A DNA stretch of 64,000 nt. It comes from Streptomyces sp. NBC_01262. Lineage in GTDB: Bacteria > Actinomycetota > Actinomycetes > Streptomycetales > Streptomycetaceae. Location of the stretch: assembly GCF_036226365.1 (NCBI RefSeq), contig NZ_CP108462.1, positions 7,100,501 through 7,164,500 on the forward strand. Direction: 5' to 3'. The notes under the pieces are model-generated. The model searched no databases. It saw nothing but the letters and a program-made list of their open reading frames with translations, and was not told where the DNA came from. A program made the position numbers and the translations under genes. Shown here in pieces: positions 50,404 through 58,704 of this stretch (the first letter of the stretch is position 1; each line of letters starts with the position of its first letter).

Positions 50404-51222
50404 TCAGTCCAGGGGCAGCGGATCGGCCATTTCGGCCAGCCAGGAACGCCATTCGGCGGCGCGCACGGCGGGGCCCGCGCGCATGGGCCCGGCGCCGGTC
50501 GGGCCGCCGGTCCAGCCGGTCACCGGGCGGATTCCGTGGAGGGCGTTGACCAGCCAGACCTCGCGGCCGTCGAGTTCGGGTACGGTCCGGAAGCGGTGGT
50601 CCACGGGGATGCCGGAGCGGTGTGCCCGTTCCTCGATCAGCCCCGAAGTGACGCCGGGCAGGAGCAGCAGCTCCGGCGAGGGCAGGCACAGGGTCTCGCC
50701 CTCCCACCACAGGATGCTGGAGTACGCGGCCTCGATGACCACGCCGGAGTCCGTCGTGAGCACCGCCTCGTCGGCTCCCCGGCTGACGGCCAGGTCGCGC
50801 ACCCCGGCGAGCGCGCCCAGGTCGGGACCTTTGCGGCGGGGCGCGGTACGCGGATCGGGCTGGCCCTGAGCCCAAAGCCGTACCTCCGGCGAGAGCGGCG
50901 GGGCCACCCGCAGGCGAAGCCGCAGACCGGGCTGGCCGGCCGGCCCGGCGGGCACCAGCTCCACCCGGGGGAACCACCGGCCCGCGTGCGGCAGCGCCGC
51001 CGTCATGTCGCGCCAGAACGCGGACAGTTGGCCCGCGGACAGGTCCGAGGTCTCGGCGCACGCGCGCAGGAAGCGCTCGCGGTGCCGGGGGAGGGCACGG
51101 ACGTGGCCGTCGTGGATGAGCCAGGAGTCGGCGGCGAGGAGCCGGCCGTCTGGGACGGGCAAGGCGTCGGCCAGGCCGCGGGCGGGGTCCCAGGCCAGGA
51201 GCTGTTCCGACGTTGTCGTCAT
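50404..51222 (-). CDS. Class IV PLP enzyme, probable 4-amino-4-deoxychorismate lyase (PabC-like)
   Basis: A 272-residue fold-type IV PLP enzyme. The PLP Lys is in RRKGPDLG, followed by GADEAVLTTDSG, and the PLP-ring Glu is in VVIEAAYSSI. GVTSGLIEERA is the usual phosphate-binding region. Beside a fused aminodeoxychorismate synthase gene, the expected reaction is aminodeoxychorismate to 4-aminobenzoate plus pyruvate. A D-amino acid or branched-chain aminotransferase cannot be excluded by sequence alone. GAGGAGG lies before the ATG. Last gene of the minus-strand operon, 41 bp after the flavin hydroxylase; a 14-bp tandem repeat fills that gap. Confidence 0.8.
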   Translation of the reverse strand: MTTTSEQLLAWDPARGLADALPVPDGRLLAADSWLIHDGHVRALPRHRERFLRACAETSDLSAGQLSAFWRDMTAALPHAGRWFPRVELVPAGPAGQPGLRLRLRVAPPLSPEVRLWAQGQPDPRTAPRRKGPDLGALAGVRDLAVSRGADEAVLTTDSGVVIEAAYSSILWWEGETLCLPSPELLLLPGVTSGLIEERAHRSGIPVDHRFRTVPELDGREVWLVNALHGIRPVTGWTGGPTGAGPMRAGPAVRAAEWRSWLAEMADPLPLD

Positions 51223-51233
51223 GCGGGTCCTCC

Positions 51234-51267
51234 TCTCAGCACATGCGTCTCAGCACATGCGTCTCAG
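51234..51267. repeat. 14-bp tandem repeat, 2.4 units
   Basis: TCTCAGCACATGCG is repeated at 51234-51247 and 51248-51261, then TCTCAG at 51262-51267. The last partial unit supplies the stop codon of the flavin hydroxylase, and the array lies before the ribosome binding site of the PLP lyase gene. Confidence 0.85.
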
Positions 51268-52478
51268 TATTTGCGGCCCGCGCTCGCGGGCGAGCCGTTG
51301 CGGGGTCCGTACGGGGCGTGCTCCAGCCAGGCTCCGCACCAGGGGAGTACGGGGGCGAGGGTGGCGGCGGCGCGCTGCTTGGCGCGGACGATACGGCGCC
51401 GGGGGCGCAGGTGGGCCAGGGCGGTGCCGGCGGCGGCGCTGTTGAAGAGGGCGGCGGCCCGGCGGGTCTCGGCGAACTCGGCGACCGCCGAGGTGGTCCC
51501 GGCGGCGAGCGACTCGGCGACGGCCGAGGCGGCGGCAGCCGCGTCCGCGATGCCGCTGTTCATCCCCCGGGCTCCGAAGGGCGGGAAGAGGTGGGCGGCC
51601 TCGCCGACGAGGAGCACGCGGTGGCGCGGGTCGCAGAACCGGGCGGCGACGGCGCGCAGGAAGCGGTACGTCGACACCCACAGCACGCGGTCCGCGTCAC
51701 CGTCGACCTCCAGGTCCTCCACGACGCGGGGGAGCCAGCGCCGTACGGCCTCCTCGGTGCCGTAGGCCTCCGGTGAGTCGTCGTCGCGGCACTGGAGGTC
51801 GATCTGGAAGCCCCCGGTGAAGGGCACCCGCATGACGCTGCGGCCGCCCATGCCGGGGTGTTCGTAGTGGAATACCCGCTCGACCGGTGCTTCGGCGCCC
51901 GGGACGCCGGCCACATCGACCACGACATGGAACCCCTCCGAGCGGGTGCCGTCCATGGCGATGCCCAGGTCGTGCCGGACCGCCGAGCGGGCGCCGTCGG
52001 CCGCGACGACATGGCTGCCGGCCCACTCGCGGCCGTCCCGGGCGGTGAGCACCACCCCGGTGTCGGTGATCCGTACGCCGGTCACCTTGGCGCCCCACTC
52101 GAAGGCCACCCCGGCGTCGGCGCACGCGGCGAGCAGGAACCGCTCGGTGTCCACCTGCCGCAGGCTGGTGAACGGCGGCCCGGAGGGGGACGGCGGCGGG
52201 AAGGTGCGCGCGTAGACCTCGCGGCCCCGGTACAGGGTGCGGTTGGTGTGCCAGGTCTGCCCGTACGAGGTGATCTCGGCGGCGAGGCCGGGCCGCATCC
52301 CGTCGAGCAGCCGCAGCGTCTCGCGGTGCACGAACAGGGCCCGGCTGCCCGGCCGTTCGCGGCCCTGCGGATCGGCCTCCAGGACGGTGACCGGCAGGCC
52401 GTGCGCCCTCAGGGCCAGCGCCGCCGCCATGCCGACCGGCCCGGCGCCGGCCACCAGTACGCCGTTCGTGTCGGTCAC
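51264..52478 (-). CDS. FAD-dependent aromatic hydroxylase (PHBH/group A monooxygenase)
   Basis: A 404-residue flavoprotein: dinucleotide motif GAGPVG (11-16), DG motif VVAADGARSAVRHDLG and GD-type motif LVGEAAHLFPPFGARGMNSG, with Glu in place of the usual Asp. Group A enzymes hydroxylate phenols and aminobenzoates with NAD(P)H and O2; some remove the carboxyl group in the process. In this operon the natural candidate substrate is 4-aminobenzoate or an activated derivative (inference). It starts 1 bp after the ligase gene, so the two are co-translated. Confidence 0.85.
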   Translation of the reverse strand: MTDTNGVLVAGAGPVGMAAALALRAHGLPVTVLEADPQGRERPGSRALFVHRETLRLLDGMRPGLAAEITSYGQTWHTNRTLYRGREVYARTFPPPSPSGPPFTSLRQVDTERFLLAACADAGVAFEWGAKVTGVRITDTGVVLTARDGREWAGSHVVAADGARSAVRHDLGIAMDGTRSEGFHVVVDVAGVPGAEAPVERVFHYEHPGMGGRSVMRVPFTGGFQIDLQCRDDDSPEAYGTEEAVRRWLPRVVEDLEVDGDADRVLWVSTYRFLRAVAARFCDPRHRVLLVGEAAHLFPPFGARGMNSGIADAAAAASAVAESLAAGTTSAVAEFAETRRAAALFNSAAAGTALAHLRPRRRIVRAKQRAAATLAPVLPWCGAWLEHAPYGPRNGSPASAGRKY

Positions 52479-52479
52479 G

Positions 52480-54066
52480 TCAGACCCCGAACCGGGCGGC
52501 GGGGAGGGCGCCCTCGGTGAGCATGCGGGTGATCTCGACCCGCTTGATCTTCCAGGTGGAGGTCCTCGGCAGGTCGTCGAAGCGCCACTGCAGCGGGCTG
52601 GACATCAGCGGCAGATCCGCGGTGGCCTCGTGCCAGCGGCGGTTGTCCAGCGGCCGGTCGCCCCGTACGCACACCACCGGCACCGGCTCCCGGTCCGCGC
52701 CGGGCACGATGATCACCTCGCGCAGCTCGTCGAGGCGGGTCATCAGGATGTCCTCGACCTCCAGATTGCTGTCCACCGAGTCGATCTGGTCGATCTCACG
52801 GTCGATCAGATAGAGGCCGCCCCAACGGCTCTGGTAGCCCATGTCGCCCATCTGCCACCAGCCGTCGCCCAGTTGGGCGTCGTAGGTCTGCTGGGCGCCG
52901 AAGTAGGTGAGGATCCGGCCCCTGGTGCGGGCTTCGATGCGGCCGGGCTTGCCGGATCCGGCGCGCTTCCCGGCCGCGTCCGCGATCCGCACCCGGGTGA
53001 AGCCGGGGATCGCGGTGCCCACCCGGCGGCCGTCCGCCTTCGCGGCGCTGCGGCGCGAGTACACCTGGAAGGCGACCGGCCCGGTCTCGCTCTGCCCGTA
53101 GAGCTGGATGAGCCACGGCGAGCGCCTGCGCGAGGCGCCGAGCAGCCGCTGGACGGTGCGCGGATGGATCGCGTCGAAGGTGCTGCCGTACGAGCGGACC
53201 CGGGACAGCGGCGCGCCGGGCGCGTCGGCCAGCTCCTCCCACAGGACGAAGGTGTTGGGGTGGGTCTCGACGATGCCGGGGCGGTGCTCGGCGAGCAGTG
53301 GTCCGGCGCTGGCCGGGTCCGGGTCGACGAGCATCAGCAGCGGGCTGCCGAAGTGCAGGAGCACGCCCAGCAGATGGTAGAAGCGGGAGTGGACGAAGGA
53401 CATGTGCAGCGCGGCGGTCTCGCCACGGGTCGGCCAGCCCATCGCCTTCTGCGGGACCAGGCGGTTCCACATGGTGTTCGGGCAGTGCACGGCGAGCTTG
53501 GGGACGCCGGTGGTCCCCGAGCTGTGGGTGATCAGCGAGGGTTCGCGGGGGTGCAGCCGCACCGGCCCGTGCGGCGGGGCGCCGGCGTACTTGTCCAGCG
53601 GTACGGCGCCCTGTGCGTCGTCCACGCTGAGCACCTCCCGTACGAGGCCGGGGACGCCGACGCCGCTCAACGGCCCCTCCAGCTTGGCCCGGTCGGTGAT
53701 CAGCCAGGGCCGTTCGAGCCGGCCGAGCAGCTCGCCGACGACCGGGCCGGCCAGGCCGGGGGAGAGCAGCGCCGGGACCGCGCCGATGCGGGAGAGCGCG
53801 CAGGTCAGCAGCACGATGTCGAAGTTGTCCGACTTGTGCAGTGCCACCCGTTCTGAGGGCCGGATCCCCGCCGCCCACAGCCGCGCGGCCAGGTCGTCGA
53901 CCAGTCCGGCCAGTTCGGGGTAGCCGAGGGCGAGGCCCGCCTCGGGGCGTACGTCCAGCGGCCGGTCCAGGGTGACGCGGACGGAACCGTGCCGGGCGGC
54001 GGCCTGGTGGAACATCAGGCCCAGGTAGAACCCGCGCTCGGGGAGCAGGGGGAGGGTCTGTGGCAT
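52480..54066 (-). CDS. Adenylate-forming ligase 1 (acyl-AMP/acyl-CoA synthetase)
   Basis: A 528-residue ANL-superfamily enzyme: P-loop THSSGTTGVPKLAVH (A3), YGQSETGPVAFQ (A5), WWQMGDMGY (A7) and C-terminal Lys in STWKIKRVE (A10). The pocket sequence is unlike canonical benzoate or fatty acid ligases, so the acid substrate is not clear. It follows ligase 2 by 23 bp and precedes the flavin hydroxylase. Two different ligases in one operon suggest that two acids are activated, or one acid is activated and then coupled. GGAAGG precedes the ATG at 54066. Confidence 0.82.
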   Translation of the reverse strand: MPQTLPLLPERGFYLGLMFHQAAARHGSVRVTLDRPLDVRPEAGLALGYPELAGLVDDLAARLWAAGIRPSERVALHKSDNFDIVLLTCALSRIGAVPALLSPGLAGPVVGELLGRLERPWLITDRAKLEGPLSGVGVPGLVREVLSVDDAQGAVPLDKYAGAPPHGPVRLHPREPSLITHSSGTTGVPKLAVHCPNTMWNRLVPQKAMGWPTRGETAALHMSFVHSRFYHLLGVLLHFGSPLLMLVDPDPASAGPLLAEHRPGIVETHPNTFVLWEELADAPGAPLSRVRSYGSTFDAIHPRTVQRLLGASRRRSPWLIQLYGQSETGPVAFQVYSRRSAAKADGRRVGTAIPGFTRVRIADAAGKRAGSGKPGRIEARTRGRILTYFGAQQTYDAQLGDGWWQMGDMGYQSRWGGLYLIDREIDQIDSVDSNLEVEDILMTRLDELREVIIVPGADREPVPVVCVRGDRPLDNRRWHEATADLPLMSSPLQWRFDDLPRTSTWKIKRVEITRMLTEGALPAARFGV

Positions 54067-54089
54067 GTGACCGGTCCTTCCTAGGGGGT

Positions 54090-55625
54090 TCACCAGGCGC
54101 CCTGGCGGACCAGGTGTCGGCGGAGCTTGCCGGTGGGGGTGCGGGGGAGGGACGGCACGATGCGTACGGTCCGGGGCACTTTGAAGGAGGCCAGGTGCTT
54201 GCGTGCCAGCGTGATCAGCTCGGCCTCGATGTCGGGGGACGCCTCGCCGACCACGAACGCCCACAGCCGGGTGGCGCCCTGGCCGTCGGGGACGGCCGCG
54301 ACGGCGACCTCCCGCACCGCCGGATGGCCGCGCAGCACGTCCTCCACCTCCAGCGGCGAGACGGTGATGCCGCCGGTCATCTCCATGTCGTCGGTCCGGC
54401 CCAGATGCCGGTAGGCGCCGTCCGGCTCGCGGCGGGCCCGGTCCCGGGTGTTGAGCCAGCCGCCGGACAGCGCGCGGGCGGTCTCCTCCGGCAGGTTCAG
54501 ATACCCGGGGGTCAACGTCGGGCCCCTGACCCACAGTTCGCCCTCGGCGCCGCTGGGCACCGGATTGCCGGCGCGGTCCCGCAGCTCCACCTCGAAGCCG
54601 GGCACCGGGCGGCCGACCGTGCCCGGGATGTTGTGGGCCAGGCTGTTCGCGCAGAAGGCGTGGCCGGCCTCGGTCGAGCCGATCTGCTCCAGGACGGGCG
54701 CGCCGAGCAGTTCGGTGACCCGCTCCCCGAGCCCGGCGGGCATGCCCTCCCCGGCCGAGACTGCGGCGCGTACGGAGGCGAAGCAGGCGGCGTGCCCGAC
54801 GGCCCGGTCGGCCACCAGGGCCGCGTAGGCGGACGGCACGGAGTACAGCAGCGTGACCCGGTGCCGGGCGACCAGTTCGTCCACGGCGGCGGGGGAGGGC
54901 CGCCGGTCCACGAGTACGGCGGAGGAGCCGGAGAAGAGCGGGAAGACGAAGGCGTTGCCGAAGCCGTAGGCGAAGAAGAGCTTGGACACCGACAGGGTGA
55001 CGTCGTCGGGCCGGATCCCGAGTAACTGCCTGCCGATCAGCTCGTGGTACGCCGCCGGGTCGCCGTGGCAGTGCACAACGCCCTTGGGGCGGCCGGTGGT
55101 TCCGGAGGTGTACTGCACGTACAGCGGGTCGCGCGGCCCGGCCGGATGGGGGTCGGCCGGGTCGGCGGCGCGGGCGAGCGCGAGCAGTTCGTCGGCGCCG
55201 AGGCGGTGGCCGGGGGAGAACCGTTCCTCCAGGCCGGGACCGGTCACGGCCAGCACGGCACCGGCGTCCTCGGCCATGAACTCATGGTCGGCGGCGGGCA
55301 GTTCGGGGTTGGCCAGGACGGCGGTCGCGCCGAGGCGCGCGGTGGCGAGGAAGGCGGTCACCCAGGCGACGGAGTCGGGGAGCGCGAGCAGTACCCGGTT
55401 GCCGGGGCCCACGCCGTGGGCGGCCAGGACGGTGGCGGCGCGGGCGGCGAGCTCGTGCACCTCGCCGTGGGTCGTGACCCGGTGGCCCTCGTGGAACGCC
55501 GGGCGGTCGGCCCAGCCCCGGCTCGCGGCCAGCGCGGCGAGGTCGGCGGCCAGATTCCCGGACGTACGCCGCGTGGGGGAGGCGGCGGGGGAGGGGCTCG
55601 GCGCGGGCGCGGTCCGGGGGTTCAC
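54090..55625 (-). CDS. Adenylate-forming ligase 2 (benzoate-CoA ligase-like)
   Basis: A 511-residue ANL enzyme: YVQYTSGTTGRPKGVVH (A3), EQIGSTEAGHAFC (A5), GWLNTRDRARR (A7), GRTDDMEMTGG (A8) and PTGKLRR (A10 Lys). The overall sequence (LFFAYGFGNAFVFPLFSG, SAGEGMPAGLGERV) matches benzoate/4-hydroxybenzoate-CoA ligases, so an aminobenzoate is a fitting substrate. The Pro/Ser/Ala-rich first 20 residues look like a linker. GTG 55625 overlaps the PabAB stop codon by GTGA, so it is translationally coupled to 4-aminobenzoate formation. Confidence 0.86.
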   Translation of the reverse strand: MNPRTAPAPSPSPAASPTRRTSGNLAADLAALAASRGWADRPAFHEGHRVTTHGEVHELAARAATVLAAHGVGPGNRVLLALPDSVAWVTAFLATARLGATAVLANPELPAADHEFMAEDAGAVLAVTGPGLEERFSPGHRLGADELLALARAADPADPHPAGPRDPLYVQYTSGTTGRPKGVVHCHGDPAAYHELIGRQLLGIRPDDVTLSVSKLFFAYGFGNAFVFPLFSGSSAVLVDRRPSPAAVDELVARHRVTLLYSVPSAYAALVADRAVGHAACFASVRAAVSAGEGMPAGLGERVTELLGAPVLEQIGSTEAGHAFCANSLAHNIPGTVGRPVPGFEVELRDRAGNPVPSGAEGELWVRGPTLTPGYLNLPEETARALSGGWLNTRDRARREPDGAYRHLGRTDDMEMTGGITVSPLEVEDVLRGHPAVREVAVAAVPDGQGATRLWAFVVGEASPDIEAELITLARKHLASFKVPRTVRIVPSLPRTPTGKLRRHLVRQGAW

Positions 55626-57751
55626 CGGACGGCCTCCGGGACGGTGCCCAGGACCGTGTGGTCCCGGTAGGCGCGCATCGGGGCGGCGGTCTTCAGCAGC
55701 ATCTCGTCGTATTCGGCGTCCGGGTCCGAGTCCAGGACGATGGCGCCGCCCGCGCCGAGGTGCATCCGGCCGCCGCTGAAGACGGCGGTGCGGATGACGA
55801 TGTTGAGGTCGGCGGCGCCGTTACAGCTCAGATAGCCGATCGCGCCGGAGTAGACCCCGCGCGCCTCGGTCTCCAGCGAGTCGATGATCTCCATCGTGCG
55901 CAGCTTCGGGGCGCCGGTCATCGAGCCGCCGGGGAAGCAGGCGCGCACCGCGTCCACCGCGCCGGTGCCGGTGCGCAGCTTGCCCGTGACGGTGGAGACG
56001 AGCTGGTGCACGGTCGCGTAGGTCTCGGTCGCCATCAGCCGGGGCACCTTCACGCTCGCTGTCTCGCAGACCCGGCCCAGGTCGTTGCGGAGCAGGTCGA
56101 CGATCATCAGGTTCTCGGCCCGGGTCTTGTCGTCGGTGGCGAGCGAGTCCCGCAGCCGGGCGTCCTCCTCCGGCCGTGAGCTGCGCGGCGCGGTGCCCTT
56201 GATGGGCTTGGCCTCGGCGGTGCCGTCCGGGGTGATCCGCAGGAACCGCTCGGGGGAGGAGCAGGCCACATCGACGTCCTGGAACTTCAGATAGGCCGCG
56301 TAGGGGGCCGGGTTGAAGCGGCGCAGCACCCGGTAGTAGTCGTAGCTGTCGCTGGGCGCGGGCAGCCGGGCGGCGTTGGTGAGGCAGATCTCGTAGCTGG
56401 TGCCTGCCGTCAGCTCCCGCCGGCACGCCTCGATGTCGGCCACATAGGCGGCCCGGTCGCGGACCAGCCAGGGTTCGGCGGCGCCGAGGTCCTGCGCGGC
56501 GGGCGCCGGGGCGGCGGGCGAGGGGGCGGCCGGTACGAAACTCAGCCCGGCCACCGCGCTGTCGAGCCAGTCGGCGGCTCCGCGGGCGCCCTGGGGGGTG
56601 TCCTCGGCGAGGCAGACGGCATAGGTGGCGCCCTCCTGGTGGTCCACGGCGATCAGCCGGTCGGCGAAGAGCCAGCAGGCGTCGGGGGTTTCGGCGTGGT
56701 GGCGGTTGGGGGAGCCGCAGTCGGCCTTGAGCTCGTAGCCGAAGTAACCGACGTAACCGCCGGTGAAGTCGAAGGGCAGTCCGGGGGCGTTCACCTTGCG
56801 CTGCGCCAACTGCCGTTTCAGGTAGTCGAAGACGCTGCCGCGCCGGATCCGCCGCACCGGCCGCCCGGTCCGCTCGATCTCGCTGGTGCCGGTACGGACG
56901 TCGTAGCGTACGAACTCGGACAGCGGGCCCGTGTCGTCGCCGAAGAAGGAGAAGCGGGACTGCCCGGCCTCGACCCGGGAGCTGTCCAGCCAGAAGGCGC
57001 GGGTCGCGTCACCGTACATCCGGGTGAAGGCCGCCTCGGTGTCCACGGCGGTGTCCAACACCCTGGAGTGCAGCCGGTAGCCGCCGGGCGCGGGCAGGGG
57101 GGCGGGCACCGGCACGCGCGGGGGCGCGTTCGGGGCCGGGGCCGCCGGGCGGGTCCGGGAACGGGGGCGGCGCCGGGCCGCCGTCAGGTCCCGGAAGTTG
57201 GTGAGCATCCGGTGGCCGAACTCGGTGAGGACGGATTCGGGGTGGAACTGCACGCCCCACATCGGCCGGCTGCGGTGCCGCAGGCCCATCAGCACGCCGT
57301 CCTCGGCCCAGGCGGTGGCCTCCAGGGTCCGCGGCAGCGGACTCTGCACGGACAGCGAGTGGTAGCGCACCGCGGTGAAGTTCTGCGGCAGCCCCTGGAA
57401 CAGCTCGCGGCCGTCGTGCCTGATCCTCGACAGATGGCCGTGCCGGGGCCGGGGCGCGGCCGCCACCCGGGCCCGTTCGCCCACCGCGATGCCCTGGTGC
57501 CCGAGGCACACCCCCAGCACCGGTATGCCGGACCGGGCCAGCAGCGTCGTGCCGATGCCGAAGTCACGTGGCTCGGCCGGGTGTCCGGGCCCCGGGGACA
57601 CCACGATGTTGTCGAAGCCGCGCAGATCCAGTTCCGGGCCCGGCGGCGCGTCGTTGAGGACCACCACCGGCTCCTCGCCGTTCACCTCGGCGATGAGCTG
57701 GAACAGGTTGTACGTGTACGAGTCGTAATTGTCGATGAGCAGAGTCTTCAC
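55622..57751 (-). CDS. Fused aminodeoxychorismate synthase (PabAB-type)
   Basis: A 709-residue fusion. Residues about 1-195 are a class I glutamine amidotransferase with Cys82 in GVCLGHQG and the His-Glu of QFHPESVLTEFG. A Pro/Arg linker follows. Residues about 225-709 are a chorismate-binding synthase: GGYVGYFGYE, YEICLTNAARL, SSPERFLRI, PIKGTAPRS, ENLMIVDLLRNDLGRV, GSMTGAPKLRTMEIID and GAIGYLSCNGAADLNIVIRT. PIKGT with Lys favours aminodeoxychorismate synthase over anthranilate synthase. Fused forms are typical of antibiotic clusters that need extra 4-aminobenzoate (candicidin, chloramphenicol types). GTG 57751 has AAGGAGG 8 bases upstream. Confidence 0.92.
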   Translation of the reverse strand: MKTLLIDNYDSYTYNLFQLIAEVNGEEPVVVLNDAPPGPELDLRGFDNIVVSPGPGHPAEPRDFGIGTTLLARSGIPVLGVCLGHQGIAVGERARVAAAPRPRHGHLSRIRHDGRELFQGLPQNFTAVRYHSLSVQSPLPRTLEATAWAEDGVLMGLRHRSRPMWGVQFHPESVLTEFGHRMLTNFRDLTAARRRPRSRTRPAAPAPNAPPRVPVPAPLPAPGGYRLHSRVLDTAVDTEAAFTRMYGDATRAFWLDSSRVEAGQSRFSFFGDDTGPLSEFVRYDVRTGTSEIERTGRPVRRIRRGSVFDYLKRQLAQRKVNAPGLPFDFTGGYVGYFGYELKADCGSPNRHHAETPDACWLFADRLIAVDHQEGATYAVCLAEDTPQGARGAADWLDSAVAGLSFVPAAPSPAAPAPAAQDLGAAEPWLVRDRAAYVADIEACRRELTAGTSYEICLTNAARLPAPSDSYDYYRVLRRFNPAPYAAYLKFQDVDVACSSPERFLRITPDGTAEAKPIKGTAPRSSRPEEDARLRDSLATDDKTRAENLMIVDLLRNDLGRVCETASVKVPRLMATETYATVHQLVSTVTGKLRTGTGAVDAVRACFPGGSMTGAPKLRTMEIIDSLETEARGVYSGAIGYLSCNGAADLNIVIRTAVFSGGRMHLGAGGAIVLDSDPDAEYDEMLLKTAAPMRAYRDHTVLGTVPEAVR

Positions 57752-57782
57752 CCGGCCCACCTCCTTATCTTGCTTTCCGTTC

Positions 57783-58364
57783 CTATGCGGCTCGGCGCTT
57801 GTGCCGCCCGCGGAACGCCTGGAGCGGTGGGTACAGCCATTTCTTGAGAAAGCGCTGCAAGCGCGGCATGAGAACCCAGGTGACAATGGCTGTCACGGTC
57901 AGGCACAGAGCCAGGGTCCGGAGGAGTGGATTCACACTGCTGAGGTAGGGAATCACGGTCAGGTTGAATATGAGCACCGGTGGGAAGACGGCACTCATGT
58001 TCACGAACCACAACTTCCATTTCGGCGGCGGCTGTACGGCGGGCGGCGGGGCGGCCACCGGGGTTTCCGGGCCGTCGAACCATGATTTCAGGCCGGATAT
58101 GCTACGGCGTCCGGTCTCCTCGGCTATTTGATCGGCGCGGGCCGCCAACTGCGTTCTCGTCGCGGAAGTCTCCCAGGCCCGCGCGTTCTCGTCGCCGTCG
58201 AAACGATGGACGAGATGCCACTCGGCCCCGGTCTCCCCGGACGCCAGGATCCCGCCGCCCAGATAGCCCGGGACCTGGGCGATCACGCTCAGCAGGGCGG
58301 TCGCCCAGGAGTGGAACTCGGCCTCGCGTCCCGGTGCCACCCGGTAGGCGATGGTGACGGTCAT
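57783..58364 (-). CDS. ABM-domain protein with C-terminal membrane helices
   Basis: A 193-residue protein. Residues about 1-95 form an antibiotic-biosynthesis-monooxygenase (dimeric ferredoxin-like) domain: MTVTIAYRVAPGREAEFHSW, VPGYLGGGIL and EWHLVHRFDG. A Pro-rich linker follows, then two hydrophobic helices (about 118-170) and a basic tail. This form is known in many bacteria without a proven reaction. ATG 58364 has AGGGAA just upstream and is the domain start; an ATG 16 codons upstream lacks a ribosome binding site. It is the first gene of the minus-strand operon, 31 bp before the PabAB gene. Confidence 0.8.
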   Translation of the reverse strand: MTVTIAYRVAPGREAEFHSWATALLSVIAQVPGYLGGGILASGETGAEWHLVHRFDGDENARAWETSATRTQLAARADQIAEETGRRSISGLKSWFDGPETPVAAPPPAVQPPPKWKLWFVNMSAVFPPVLIFNLTVIPYLSSVNPLLRTLALCLTVTAIVTWVLMPRLQRFLKKWLYPPLQAFRGRHKRRAA

Positions 58365-58704
58365 GGGTTCCCTGGGCACTTGCGCCGACGACCTCCTTCC
58401 GGCTCCGGACATCGGTGAATACGGAGATGCTGCCTCATCCGTTCGACGATTGTGAAAGTTTTCAGTCGATCAGGTCACAGGTTTCTTCCGGTAGTCCCCT
58501 GTGACCTGCGGCGGATGAAGCGAGGAGTCATCTGTCAAGGGTTTCAAGAAAATCGCTCAAGTGTCCGGTACGCGCGGCTTTGATGCATTCTGCCGCTCCT
58601 CGCGCTCTTTTGTCCTGCGGCTATTTCCTGATTTCTTGAATGACTTGCTGAGCGTGCGAGAAAAGCGGCACCATCGGTTCGTAACCGCACCACGAAGGAG
58701 ATCC
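58365..58704. other. Divergent promoter region of the 4-aminobenzoate locus
   Basis: 340 bp between the ABM/PabAB operon and the DUF3050 gene. AT-rich in parts (58450-58470, 58540-58660). It holds the inverted repeat at 58471-58508. No supported gene. Confidence 0.6.
58471..58508. promoter_or_regulatory. 11-bp inverted repeat, probable operator
   Basis: CAGGTCACAGG (58471-58481) and CCTGTGACCTG (58498-58508) are perfect arms with a 16-bp spacer, central in the divergent promoter region. A single regulator could control both sides. Confidence 0.6.

Noticed and set aside
51234..51267. Tandem repeat as a CRISPR-like array or phage attachment site
   Set aside because: Units are 14 bp with no spacers, and no integrase or cas gene is present in the window.
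55622..57751. Anthranilate synthase (TrpEG fusion) as an alternative for PabAB
   Set aside because: PIKGT carries the Lys expected in aminodeoxychorismate synthases and a PabC-like lyase gene is present. Not fully excluded without phylogeny.
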